A stretch of DNA of 64,000 nucleotides, taken from the NCBI GenBank assembly GCA_002898315.1, contig BEHV01000010.1, positions 16,101-80,100 on the forward strand, given 5' to 3'. The notes below the pieces were generated by a model. It was given only the letters and a program-made list of their open reading frames with translations. It searched no databases and was not told the DNA's origin. Shown here piece by piece: positions 43,839 through 52,550 of the stretch. A program made the translations under genes and the position numbers. Numbering within the stretch: position 1 is the first letter of the stretch; each line of letters starts with the position of its first letter. This stretch comes from a bacterium HR19 (GTDB taxonomy: Bacteria; Calescibacteriota; Calescibacteriia; Calescibacteriales; Calescibacteriaceae).

Positions 43839-44942
43839 ATGAGAGTTTGTATTGTAGCAGGTGGCACAGGTGGGCACATTGTTCCTGCGATAGCGGTTGC
43901 TGAAAAGATTCAAGGAGAAAAACTTTTCATCACCGGCAGGTCAAGAAAGGCAGAAGAAAAGTTTTCAAAACAAATTCCAGGTGAGGTCAAGTTTATTGAT
44001 GTAAAACCAGTGGTTGGGAGGGGATTATCTGCAATATCTGGTTTCATATCTGTTATACCGGCAATAAAGCAAGCTCTTGAAATTTTCAGAAACTTCAAGC
44101 CAGAAGTTGTTATAGGTTTTGGAGGATATGTTTCTGGTCCTGTTCTTCTTGCAGGTAAGCTACGAGGAGCAAAGGAGTTTGTTTTTGAGCAGAATTCTTT
44201 TATGGGATTTGCAAACAAAATTTCCTCACTCTTTGCAGATAAAGTCCTCCTTTCTTTTCCTGATGCCGAGATACCATCTTTTGCAAGAAAAAAGTCGGTA
44301 TATGTTGGGTTTCCAATACGTGATAAATTCAAAGCTGAATTATCATCTGCTATGAGGTCAGGAAAAGACGGAGAGCTGATAAATATTTTCATCACGGGAG
44401 GGAGTCAGGGAGCTTTATCTCTTAACCTTCTTTTTCTGGAAACATTAAAAAAAATAATCATCTCTTCAAAGGAAATACAGAAGATAAAGGTTTTTCATCA
44501 AACGGGAGATATATCTTATTCTCTGGTGAAAGAATTTTACGAAAGAGAGATTTTTCCTTTGGTGAATAAAAAGGGGTTTTCTTTTGATGTTGAGATTTTT
44601 CCTTTTACAGATAAAATAGGGTATTTTATGGGGATTGCGGATTTAGTCATATCTCGTGGTGGAGCTGGGACTGTTTTTGAGGTCGCCTATGCTAAAAAGC
44701 CGGCTGTTTTTATTCCCCTACCGAAATCAATAGGAGACCATCAGTTCAAAAATCCTCTCAAGCTTTTCAAAGATGCTTGTATAATAGTGAGGCAAGAAGA
44801 AAAAGGTAGGTTTGAAATAATCATGAGTGAAATTTTAAAAAACAGTGTGATGCTGGAAGAGATGAAAAAAAGAGTAGAGAGCGAAATGAGAAATATTCAA
44901 ATTGATGGGACAGAAAAAATAGTAGATATTCTGAAAAGCTGA
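43839..44942 (+). CDS. murG: UDP-N-acetylglucosamine--undecaprenyl-P-P-MurNAc-pentapeptide GlcNAc transferase
   Basis: 367 residues. MRVCIVAGGTGGHIVPAIAVAE gives the first glycine-rich loop, with PEVVIGFGGYVSGPVLLAGK the second. In the C-terminal half, ADLVISRGGAGTVFEVAYAKKPAVFIPLPKSIGDHQFKN is the UDP-GlcNAc site. It adds GlcNAc to lipid I on the cytoplasmic face of the inner membrane, so the organism makes peptidoglycan. No mur or fts neighbours: the dcw cluster is broken up. Confidence 0.94.
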   Translation: MRVCIVAGGTGGHIVPAIAVAEKIQGEKLFITGRSRKAEEKFSKQIPGEVKFIDVKPVVGRGLSAISGFISVIPAIKQALEIFRNFKPEVVIGFGGYVSGPVLLAGKLRGAKEFVFEQNSFMGFANKISSLFADKVLLSFPDAEIPSFARKKSVYVGFPIRDKFKAELSSAMRSGKDGELINIFITGGSQGALSLNLLFLETLKKIIISSKEIQKIKVFHQTGDISYSLVKEFYEREIFPLVNKKGFSFDVEIFPFTDKIGYFMGIADLVISRGGAGTVFEVAYAKKPAVFIPLPKSIGDHQFKNPLKLFKDACIIVRQEEKGRFEIIMSEILKNSVMLEEMKKRVESEMRNIQIDGTEKIVDILKS

Positions 44943-44980
44943 TTTTTTCGCTCTGCTTATTGAGCGTTCTTGTGATACGG

Positions 44981-45970
44981 TTATCTTACGAAGTATCTTA
45001 GCTTTTGTTCCTTTCCTCCTCTTTCTATGACGATTTCAAAGTATGTTTCATTTTGTATATCTGATAGAATTTTGAGTATAGCTTCTGGGCTTGAGACCTG
45101 GACTCCGTTTATTGATTTCAGAACGTCTCCATCTTGTAGTCCGATGATTTTGTAAAAGCTTGAAGGTGAGATATTGAGGAGCCGGAATCCGTATATCTGC
45201 CCATCTTTTATGTATGGTATAGCTCTTGCTGATACGAGGAGGTTAGCCATGTTAGATAGGTTTGATACGACGAACTCTTTTTTTACTTCATAGGTGTTTT
45301 CTCCTATTTGTTTTAGGTCTGGTGATGGCATTTGTGGGAACGATGGTGATGCTCCTTCTATATTAACTCCTTCTGGGTTTTCTTGTTGTGGAGTAGGGGT
45401 AGGATTAGCTTGTGCTTGTGATTGAAACTTTTTTTCATCTTCCTCAAACAGGAATAAAATCTCTTTGTTGTTGCCTCTTATTATTTCTATGCTATCTGGC
45501 TTTATTGATACTATTTTTGCTCCTGGTTCTATTTCTTCTCCTTCTTTTTTCATCAGGGTAGTATTGGAGGGGGAATGGTATATGAAAGCCCAATTACTTC
45601 CTTTTTTACCTGAGACTATTGTTCCAACGAGTTTATATGAAGATGAAAGTGGTGAGAGAACGACAGGGATTGCTTCTTGCTCTTTTTTTTCTTCCTGTTT
45701 TGGTTTTTCTTTACCTAATATTCCTTTTTCCCAGAGGAAGCTCATCAGTTCTGGGGGAGGTATGTTTCCATCTTTGATATTTGGTGAGTTTTGATTATTA
45801 ATGTTGCTGTTGATAAATTTTGTTTTGATGTGAGATTTTGAATTTTTTTCAGAGTTTGAACTGATGAGGATTTTTGAAGATAGCAAATAGGTCAGAGATT
45901 TTCCGAATGATATTCCGAAGGCGAACACGAAAGCTAAATCCAAAAATAATTTTAAACTCTTTTTTAGCAC
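44981..45970 (-). CDS. gspC: Type II secretion protein GspC
   Basis: 329 residues. One N-terminal membrane span (about 8-30) is followed by a linker rich in Asn, Ser, Glu and Lys. The HR domain (SSSYKLVGTIVSGKKGSNWAFI, GAKIVSIKPDSIEIIRG) precedes a C-terminal PDZ domain (FRLLNISPSSFYKIIGLQDGDVLKSINGVQVSSPEA). This domain order is specific to GspC, which links the inner-membrane platform to the outer-membrane secretin GspD. It stands alone, converging with murG and far from gspK. Confidence 0.85.
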   Translation of the reverse strand: MLKKSLKLFLDLAFVFAFGISFGKSLTYLLSSKILISSNSEKNSKSHIKTKFINSNINNQNSPNIKDGNIPPPELMSFLWEKGILGKEKPKQEEKKEQEAIPVVLSPLSSSYKLVGTIVSGKKGSNWAFIYHSPSNTTLMKKEGEEIEPGAKIVSIKPDSIEIIRGNNKEILFLFEEDEKKFQSQAQANPTPTPQQENPEGVNIEGASPSFPQMPSPDLKQIGENTYEVKKEFVVSNLSNMANLLVSARAIPYIKDGQIYGFRLLNISPSSFYKIIGLQDGDVLKSINGVQVSSPEAILKILSDIQNETYFEIVIERGGKEQKLRYFVR

Positions 45971-46041
45971 TCTGAATATATTTTAGACATTCTGTTGATT
46001 CCGAGACGAATATTTTTGATTTTGTTGTCTTGTTTTTGGTA

Positions 46042-47526
46042 TTATTCAGGGATGATTATTTCCAGAAATTTTCTTTTTTTATCATTTTCCATCAGCCATT
46101 TTATTTCGCTCTTCCAGTTTGTTGTTTCAACGACCTCAAAACCATAAGCTTGGGCGACCTTATGGGGTGAAGTGATAGGGCTGAGGTAGTCCGCTTGATA
46201 ATTGGCTTTTGACCTTAGTGATTCATAACCTTTGTTGTTTAAAACCAGTATTTTAAGTTCTATGTCGTAGTTGCTGGCTGTCCATAGAGCTTGAGGTGAG
46301 TAGTGAAAGCTTCCATCTCCTATTATTGTCAGAGATTTTCCTCCCGCGATCGCATAACCTATTGAGGCAGGTAAAGCCCATCCCAAAAAGCCAGACCTAT
46401 TTGAGAAAAACAGTTTTTTTCTGTTGCCCAATATTTCCATAATGGTTTCTCTGTAAGCTGGTGTTTCTTCAAATACTGCTTCATCTTTTAAAAGTTTTTT
46501 CAGGTACTCTGTTATCTGAGAGACATTCTTATTTACTTCGTTTTTGGTGAAAGGTATCTTTTTATTGTTCTTTTTCTCTTTAACTCTTAGGAGTATTTCT
46601 TTGAGGAAATATTTGGGGTCGCACAGGAATGACTTCCAGAATCTTTTCACGTTTTCTTCATGGTCTGTGGTGATCTGTATTATATTTTCCCACATGTAAT
46701 CTTCATCCATGAAAATAACATTATGCAGGGTGCTTCCTATGAGCAAGACAAGGTCATATCTCATTAGTATCTTATTTATTTGACTGGCTTTTCTGGGTAA
46801 GATTGCGTCTATCTTCACAGAAGGAGACCTTGAGAAATACGGTTCGGCAAATATAGGAGAGCCAATTTTTTCAGAAAATTCTATCAATTCATCATGAGCA
46901 TCAAAGAGGTCAATTTCATATCCTGCTACTATTGCGATGCTTTTAGAATTATTTATTTCTTCGGCTATCTGATCAAGGATATCTGGCTTTAGAACCAGTT
47001 TTTCTTCTGTGTAGATTGATTCGGTTATATTGGTTTTTTCACATTCCTCTTCTGCAATATCAAATGGTAAGCTTACTATAACAGGTCCCGACGGATTAGA
47101 AAGGGCGGTTCTTATACCTACTGAAATAGCTTTTATTGCTTCTTTTTTATTCTTAACATCAATTACTTCTTTGACATAGGGTATTTTTCTCAGGTCAACG
47201 GTTAAAACTGGTTCATCTAACAGTTTTGTAGATTCCTGCTGTCCCACTATTACGAGTAGAGGGGTTCTGTCAAGTTTAGCTGAGTAAATATATCCGATGG
47301 AGTTCATCAATCCGGGGGCTGCGTGAAGGTTTACGATTCCTATTTTATTGTTATACAGGTAGCTTCCTGCGGACATTCCCACGGCAATACCATCGTGAAG
47401 GGCGAGGTAGTATTTTATTGAATTTGGTTTATATTTGAGGAATGGTAGTTCTGTTGTTCCGGGGTTGCCGAACATTAAGTTTGTGTATTTGGAGATGTAA
47501 TCAAAAATTTGCTCGGAGATATTCAT
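46042..47526 (-). CDS. Thiamine-diphosphate-dependent decarboxylase, benzoylformate decarboxylase-like
   Basis: 494 residues with three ThDP-enzyme domains. The N-terminal Pyr domain begins with MFGNPGTTELPFLKY, like benzoylformate decarboxylase. The C-terminal PP domain has the ThDP motif GDG...NN (IIGDGSFHYSPQALW, KILVLNNKGY). The cofactor-activating Glu usually found in the ALQE-type stretch is replaced: ALHDGIAVGMSAG places Asp at 45. Most 2-oxo acid decarboxylases need Glu here, so activity may be altered; the real substrate is not known. Divergent from the radical SAM genes, 98 bp apart. Confidence 0.82.
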   Translation of the reverse strand: MNISEQIFDYISKYTNLMFGNPGTTELPFLKYKPNSIKYYLALHDGIAVGMSAGSYLYNNKIGIVNLHAAPGLMNSIGYIYSAKLDRTPLLVIVGQQESTKLLDEPVLTVDLRKIPYVKEVIDVKNKKEAIKAISVGIRTALSNPSGPVIVSLPFDIAEEECEKTNITESIYTEEKLVLKPDILDQIAEEINNSKSIAIVAGYEIDLFDAHDELIEFSEKIGSPIFAEPYFSRSPSVKIDAILPRKASQINKILMRYDLVLLIGSTLHNVIFMDEDYMWENIIQITTDHEENVKRFWKSFLCDPKYFLKEILLRVKEKKNNKKIPFTKNEVNKNVSQITEYLKKLLKDEAVFEETPAYRETIMEILGNRKKLFFSNRSGFLGWALPASIGYAIAGGKSLTIIGDGSFHYSPQALWTASNYDIELKILVLNNKGYESLRSKANYQADYLSPITSPHKVAQAYGFEVVETTNWKSEIKWLMENDKKRKFLEIIIPE

Positions 47527-47624
47527 ATTGAATTAATTTAAGATATGTTTGAAAATATTTAAAACGAGCAGTTTTAATTGACTTCTGATAGAATTAGAAT
47601 TTCTGAACTTTGTTGTGGAATAAA

Positions 47625-48785
47625 ATGTTGAATATTTTTTGTTTGTATTATATTAAATTGATGGCAAATTTTTTTCATATTGCTTTGTTCATAATTAGAA
47701 AATTATTTTTGATTGATTTTGAGAGAGCGTTGTTTATAGCATCTCAGATTTTTCCACCTTCTCAACCTGAGCTTTCTTTAAGGAGGATGAAAAATTTCTT
47801 TTTGACATATTTTGTGTGGAAATTTGGAGTAAAACTGCCTGTTAAACCCATAGTGCTTCAGATTGAATCTGTAAGAGGTTGTAATTTCAACTGTGTTATG
47901 TGTAGGGCAGGGCAGTTTGAAACGAGAACTATGAAGTTTGAGGAATTCAAAAAAATTATTAGTGAGTTTCCTGAAGCTTGTGTTGTCATAATGAACTTTG
48001 CGGGAGAACCATTTTTATCAAAAGATCTGTTGAGAATGGTGCGGTATGCTTCTGATGAAAGAAAAATGCTCGTGACCACTTTTTCTAACTTTTCTATTCT
48101 TCCAGATCCGGGAAAAGTTATTGAGAGTGGATTATATGAGATAATAGCTTCAATAGATACATTTGATAGGGAAAAGTTCAGTAGGATAAGAGAGAAAGGT
48201 AATTTAGATGTTGTTGTGGAGAATCTAAAAAGGTTAGTGTTGGAAAGAAAGGTTCGGGGAAAAAAAATTCCCGTGATAAGTATATCTGCTGTGTTTTCAC
48301 GGGGGACGAGAGAAGATGCGGAAGGCATAATTGAAAACGCTATAAAAATAGGGGTAGATAGGGTAAAATTTCAGAGGTTATTTTTCAGTGCTCCTCCTCA
48401 CTTACATATCCCTACGAAAGATGATTTCGTGCACCTTTTTTATCTCAAACAGAAATATAGAAACAAGATCGATGTCAGGATTTATAATTTTGAGTGGGGG
48501 GGAGATTCAATGCCTGGCTTTTGTTATCTTGCTTCATCTATGCTGACAATTGATTTATTCGGTAATGTTTTTCCTTGCTGTACTCCTTATGCTATATTTG
48601 AACCTCATAAGTCCTCTCTTGGTATTATACACCCATCAGAGCAAAGACTTTCGGAAGAGGTTTCAGATATATTAAGAAGGAGAGCTGAATTTATATCTAA
48701 AATGAGAAATGCACCTCCTGAATTTTGCCGTTTGTGCCCTTTATTTAAAAGAGAAAAGTGGGCAAATCAGAAGATTAAAAATTAA
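47625..48785 (+). CDS. Radical SAM/SPASM domain protein 1
   Basis: 386 residues from ATG 47625; a TTG at 47610 is less likely. After a hydrophobic and basic N-terminal stretch of about 70 residues, ESVRGCNFNCVMCRAG carries the CxxxCxxC [4Fe-4S]-SAM site (C86, C90, C93). Near the C-terminus, LTIDLFGNVFPCC and EFCRLCPLF hold cysteines for an auxiliary SPASM-type cluster. SPASM enzymes modify peptides or alter sugars and lipids by radical chemistry. A paralogue follows 16 bp later. No short precursor peptide was found beside it. Confidence 0.88.
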   Translation: MLNIFCLYYIKLMANFFHIALFIIRKLFLIDFERALFIASQIFPPSQPELSLRRMKNFFLTYFVWKFGVKLPVKPIVLQIESVRGCNFNCVMCRAGQFETRTMKFEEFKKIISEFPEACVVIMNFAGEPFLSKDLLRMVRYASDERKMLVTTFSNFSILPDPGKVIESGLYEIIASIDTFDREKFSRIREKGNLDVVVENLKRLVLERKVRGKKIPVISISAVFSRGTREDAEGIIENAIKIGVDRVKFQRLFFSAPPHLHIPTKDDFVHLFYLKQKYRNKIDVRIYNFEWGGDSMPGFCYLASSMLTIDLFGNVFPCCTPYAIFEPHKSSLGIIHPSEQRLSEEVSDILRRRAEFISKMRNAPPEFCRLCPLFKREKWANQKIKN

Positions 48786-48801
48786 TTTTCTTATTTCTCC
48801 T

Positions 48802-49863
48802 ATGATGAAAAAGATTGAAGATATTTTTAAAGATTTCAGAACTTCGTTAATAAGAGGTGAAGTAAAAGAAATCTTGCGAAAGATTAATAAGCGTAGATTA
48901 AAAAATATTGTTGTAAGTTATCTTGCGAGAAAAAGTGGTTTTATGCTTTCAGATTATCCTAGACCAGTGACAATATTTATTGAAACCGTCAAGGGATGTA
49001 ATTTTAACTGCGTGATGTGTAGAGCGGGTGAATTGACAAAATCTTATATGAGCTTTGAAACTTTCAAAAAATTAGCTGACTTATTTCATGATAGTTTATA
49101 TGTTTTCCCGTATGTTGTTGGGGAACCTATGCTGAATAAAGATATATACAAAATGATAAAATATTCATCGCAAGTTAAAAAGCAAGTTGTATTGGTTATT
49201 TCTAACTTTTCTGTCATCTCTCCGGAAGAATTGGTAAAATCTGAACCAGTTGAGGTCTCTGCTTCAATAGATTCTGTCAATCCTGAGAAATTTTCAAAAA
49301 TAAGAGTGAATGGAAATCTGAATCAAGTTCTCGGAAATGTGGAGAAGCTGATAGAAGTAAAGAAAAATTTAAGGAGTTATCTACCTGTTGTTTCTTTCAA
49401 TACGACTCTTATGAGAGAAAACTCTGACGAGGTTGAAGATATTGTTAAGGTTGGCATTAGTATGGGAGTTAATAAGTTTTATTTTCAAACTGTCTTCAAA
49501 GCCGACTTTCTGAATATTTATGGAGAGATTCCAGAGCTTTATTCTATTGAGCGTGTTAGAGAACTGAAAAATAAATATAAGGGTAAAGCGAAGATTTTTC
49601 TTATATCTTACTACGAATACGAGAGGGGGGATTATTTTTCTGGATACTGTCAGTGGGCTTTTTCTTCTTTATGTATAGATGTTGATGGTTATGCTTTCCC
49701 TTGCTACATACTTTTTTCGCAAAGACAAAAGAATTTCGGAAATATATTTACTGATTATGATAAAGTTATGAGAAGAAGAGCAGAGTTTATAAAGAATTTC
49801 AGAAAGAAAAGACCAGATATATGCGAAGGATGTCCTCTTTATTTCAGAAATGCTTCCCACTGA
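48802..49863 (+). CDS. Radical SAM/SPASM domain protein 2
   Basis: 353 residues from ATG 48802; an ORF open to 48709 overlaps the previous gene. TVKGCNFNCVMCRAGE carries the SAM cluster (C66, C70, C73). The C-terminal CIDVDGYAFPCYILF and DICEGCPLYF give SPASM cysteines. It is clearly related to the upstream gene: the same CNFNCVMCRAG block, a similar MNFAGEPFLSKD/VVGEPMLNKD strand, and the same RRRAEFI segment near the end. It is probably a duplication with later divergence. The toroid gene starts inside its last codons (49850). Confidence 0.88.
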   Translation: MMKKIEDIFKDFRTSLIRGEVKEILRKINKRRLKNIVVSYLARKSGFMLSDYPRPVTIFIETVKGCNFNCVMCRAGELTKSYMSFETFKKLADLFHDSLYVFPYVVGEPMLNKDIYKMIKYSSQVKKQVVLVISNFSVISPEELVKSEPVEVSASIDSVNPEKFSKIRVNGNLNQVLGNVEKLIEVKKNLRSYLPVVSFNTTLMRENSDEVEDIVKVGISMGVNKFYFQTVFKADFLNIYGEIPELYSIERVRELKNKYKGKAKIFLISYYEYERGDYFSGYCQWAFSSLCIDVDGYAFPCYILFSQRQKNFGNIFTDYDKVMRRRAEFIKNFRKKRPDICEGCPLYFRNASH

Positions 49864-51025
49864 TTTTAAAAATAGATATTTAAAATTTATAATCAGAGCC
49901 AGAAGTAATGTTTATATCTTTATCTTTTCTCTTCTGCTCATTTTATTTTTTTTTGCTTTTTCAGGTGCTTTACATGAAAACCCATATCTGATATATAAGT
50001 ATAAAAATGAGTATTGTAGGTTTTTGCATCCAGATGTGGTATCAAAAGGAAAAATTTTCCTCAAAAGCAGTACTTGGACAACAAATTATATTCTCAAAAA
50101 CAAAATGTATGAAGAAGTGAATTCATTTTCTTATCTTATAATAACCGATATACTCGCAGAGTTAGCGGAGGATATTGAAGACATTTTTCTTATTCAGAAG
50201 AATATATCTTTTCTTTTTTTATTTTCAGATGAGAGGGGAAATATGAGATACTTGCAAAACCTTCCACCAGATATGGATGACCTATCTTTATTTATCGTTC
50301 TCCTTACAGATATAAATTTTTCTTATTTTCACCTTTGCGATTTTGTAGAGAAAATAAAGATGTTTTATGACGGAAAACTGATAAAAACATGGGTAGGAGA
50401 AGTTTTTCCGTGGGGTAAGGAGAATCCAGCAGATATTCATGTAAATATTAACATATTGAGAGCATATTTTAAGTTTTCAAAGCTCTGTGGAGATGAATGT
50501 TCTTGTTCAGATGATGATGTTCAAGAAATAATTAAAAATGTCTTTTACGAAATATACATAAGGTTTAAAGATTATTCTATCTTTGCTCCGCAGTTTTATT
50601 ACTCTAATCAATACTTTATCATGTTTTTTCTGCTCAAGCTATTTGAAGAGGTTTTACCACAAGCTGGAAAATTTGGATTTGATATTTCCGAAATGCACTG
50701 TCCAACTTACTTATTTTCTCTCTTTGAAAGAGTTCTATCTGACAATAGATCGGAAAATTTAAGTCCTTTATTTCTTTCATCTTTTTTATTTTTCTTATCT
50801 TACTGTGGTTTTACTCATCGGGATTTGCAAAAGGCAGTTCGTTTTATTTCAGAAATTCAAAATAAAGACGGAAGTTTTCCAGCAGAAAACCTTTACTTTG
50901 ATTATCCTTATCACAAGGAAAGGAAAATATATTTTTCAAAATTTATTTCAACCTCTCTGGTTATATATTCTCTGAAAAGAGTTCTTGATAATTATGGATG
51001 CTGGAAAACAGAGGAGTTTTTCTGA
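49850..51025 (+). CDS. Membrane-anchored alpha/alpha-toroid protein (prenyltransferase/squalene cyclase repeat-like)
   Basis: 391 residues overlapping the preceding radical SAM gene by 14 bp, so translational coupling is likely. One membrane span (about 20-40) is followed by helical repeats. Motifs recall squalene-cyclase-like alpha/alpha toroids: LPPDMDDLSLFI (138-149), NPADIHVNINILRAYF (192-207) and IQNKDGSFPAEN with a QxxDGSF core. The aspartate pair in PDMDD is suggestive, but no full catalytic DxDD motif is seen, so enzymatic activity is unproven. I do not know a characterised family with this architecture. It probably works with the two radical SAM proteins at the membrane. Confidence 0.7.
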   Translation: MLPTDFKNRYLKFIIRARSNVYIFIFSLLLILFFFAFSGALHENPYLIYKYKNEYCRFLHPDVVSKGKIFLKSSTWTTNYILKNKMYEEVNSFSYLIITDILAELAEDIEDIFLIQKNISFLFLFSDERGNMRYLQNLPPDMDDLSLFIVLLTDINFSYFHLCDFVEKIKMFYDGKLIKTWVGEVFPWGKENPADIHVNINILRAYFKFSKLCGDECSCSDDDVQEIIKNVFYEIYIRFKDYSIFAPQFYYSNQYFIMFFLLKLFEEVLPQAGKFGFDISEMHCPTYLFSLFERVLSDNRSENLSPLFLSSFLFFLSYCGFTHRDLQKAVRFISEIQNKDGSFPAENLYFDYPYHKERKIYFSKFISTSLVIYSLKRVLDNYGCWKTEEFF

Positions 51026-51068
51026 TAACTTTTTTCTCGTTTTTTCTTTCTCTGCATTTTGTTGTTTT

Positions 51069-52550
51069 TTATCGGCTTATTTTGATTATTTTAAATTCTC
51101 CTATTATTTTGACATCAGAGAATTTATCTTTGAAGTATTTCCCGCACTCTTCTGTCCAGCATAAAACATAGTTTACTCCATTTTGTTTTATAAACTCCAT
51201 TATGTTTGATTTTTCAAGTGGTTTCCCCATAAATTTTCCTGCCTTGAAAGGAGAGTTGAAAACCTCTCCCCATGGTAATCCATTACCTATGAATTTTTTC
51301 TCTTCTACTTTTGAAATTATGTATGGAATTATATGTGAATCATAAAGAGGATTAATAAGCTTCCCATTTTTAAAAATATGTGTATCTCCTTCAACAAGAA
51401 TTACAGAATGAGGTTGAACACTTTTGAGGTAATCTATGGTCTCTATGACTCCTTGTGGCATATTATGAGGTAGAGGGCTATTACCAGTGATAGATAATCC
51501 CGCTCTTATCAAAAAGAAAAGAGCTATCACTTTTTCTAAAAGTTTATCATGTTTTGTTGTCTTTGAGTATATTAGTGTGTATGTGAGGAAAAGTGGAGTT
51601 AATCTGAATGGGTTTGGACTGAAAAAGAGGAGTGATAGAAAAATAAATGGCTTTTGAATTTCTATTCCTTTTTCATATAAGTAGAGTAAAAAGAGGCTTG
51701 TGATGACGAGCAGATAATATATCGCTCCCGCATAAATAAAGATTTTTTTGTCTGTAAGTAGAGCTTTTGCACATAAAATCAGTAAAACAGGCACAAAAAT
51801 AAAAGAGAGCTCAAAGTATTCAAATTTCGCAAATCTTATTATCAGGTTTGGGTCTGCTGGGACGAATACTTTATTCTCAACTGATGTGTGAATTTTGTAT
51901 CTTAAAAACTCAATAACATGTGGGTAAATGCAGTGGAGAACTGTCAATATCTTTGGAAATGCAAGGGAAATTGTAAAGATGAAAAATCTTATATCTCTTT
52001 CTAAAACAGAATAAAGGAGAGAGAATAAAATTAAGGGAGGAGAAATCAGGTGCGCTAATCCTGAAAGTAAATATCTTGTTTTATCTTTTTTTAAGGTGCA
52101 TGCAGAAAAGATCACGCAAGATAGAAACCAGTGAACAGACCCTCTTGTAATACAAACTAAACCTAAAATCAGAAATAATGATGTGATGAAGTTTATATTC
52201 TGATAAGCTGTGGTATTCCTGATGCTCAAGATCAAAAAGATCGTACCGAAAAGGAAATAAGTTAAGCTTGAGATATTATAGATTAGTTCGTAGTTTTTCA
52301 GACCAAAAATTTTTGAGACGAAGAACGGCAAAAAATATATTTCGGATGAACCGAGAGATATAAGACATGATAGGTTTGTTCTATCGTATTTACCTTCTGC
52401 TAAACTTTTTGCTATCGCAAATCTTATCGGGTTGTCATCATAGTAGAACAGGGTATTGAGGTTTGATGGGTATAGGATAATAATGGTAAGTCCAACCATT
52501 ATGAGCGAAAGAGAGTTATCTTTCAATCTTTGTGATAATGTATCCGTCAT
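51069..52550 (-). CDS. Polytopic membrane protein, GT-C-like
   Basis: 493 residues with about ten hydrophobic spans and a soluble C-terminal part (about 370-493) containing YLKSVQPHSVILVEGDTHIF and IKQNGVNYVLCWTEECGKYF. A large membrane domain with a C-terminal tail naming the end product resembles GT-C glycosyltransferases, which use polyprenyl-phosphate sugars in the periplasm. A clear acidic catalytic motif in the first loop (YYDDNPIR at about 37-44) supports this. It overlaps the next gene upstream by 35 bp in another frame. No substrate can be proposed. Confidence 0.65.
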   Translation of the reverse strand: MTDTLSQRLKDNSLSLIMVGLTIIILYPSNLNTLFYYDDNPIRFAIAKSLAEGKYDRTNLSCLISLGSSEIYFLPFFVSKIFGLKNYELIYNISSLTYFLFGTIFLILSIRNTTAYQNINFITSLFLILGLVCITRGSVHWFLSCVIFSACTLKKDKTRYLLSGLAHLISPPLILFSLLYSVLERDIRFFIFTISLAFPKILTVLHCIYPHVIEFLRYKIHTSVENKVFVPADPNLIIRFAKFEYFELSFIFVPVLLILCAKALLTDKKIFIYAGAIYYLLVITSLFLLYLYEKGIEIQKPFIFLSLLFFSPNPFRLTPLFLTYTLIYSKTTKHDKLLEKVIALFFLIRAGLSITGNSPLPHNMPQGVIETIDYLKSVQPHSVILVEGDTHIFKNGKLINPLYDSHIIPYIISKVEEKKFIGNGLPWGEVFNSPFKAGKFMGKPLEKSNIMEFIKQNGVNYVLCWTEECGKYFKDKFSDVKIIGEFKIIKISR

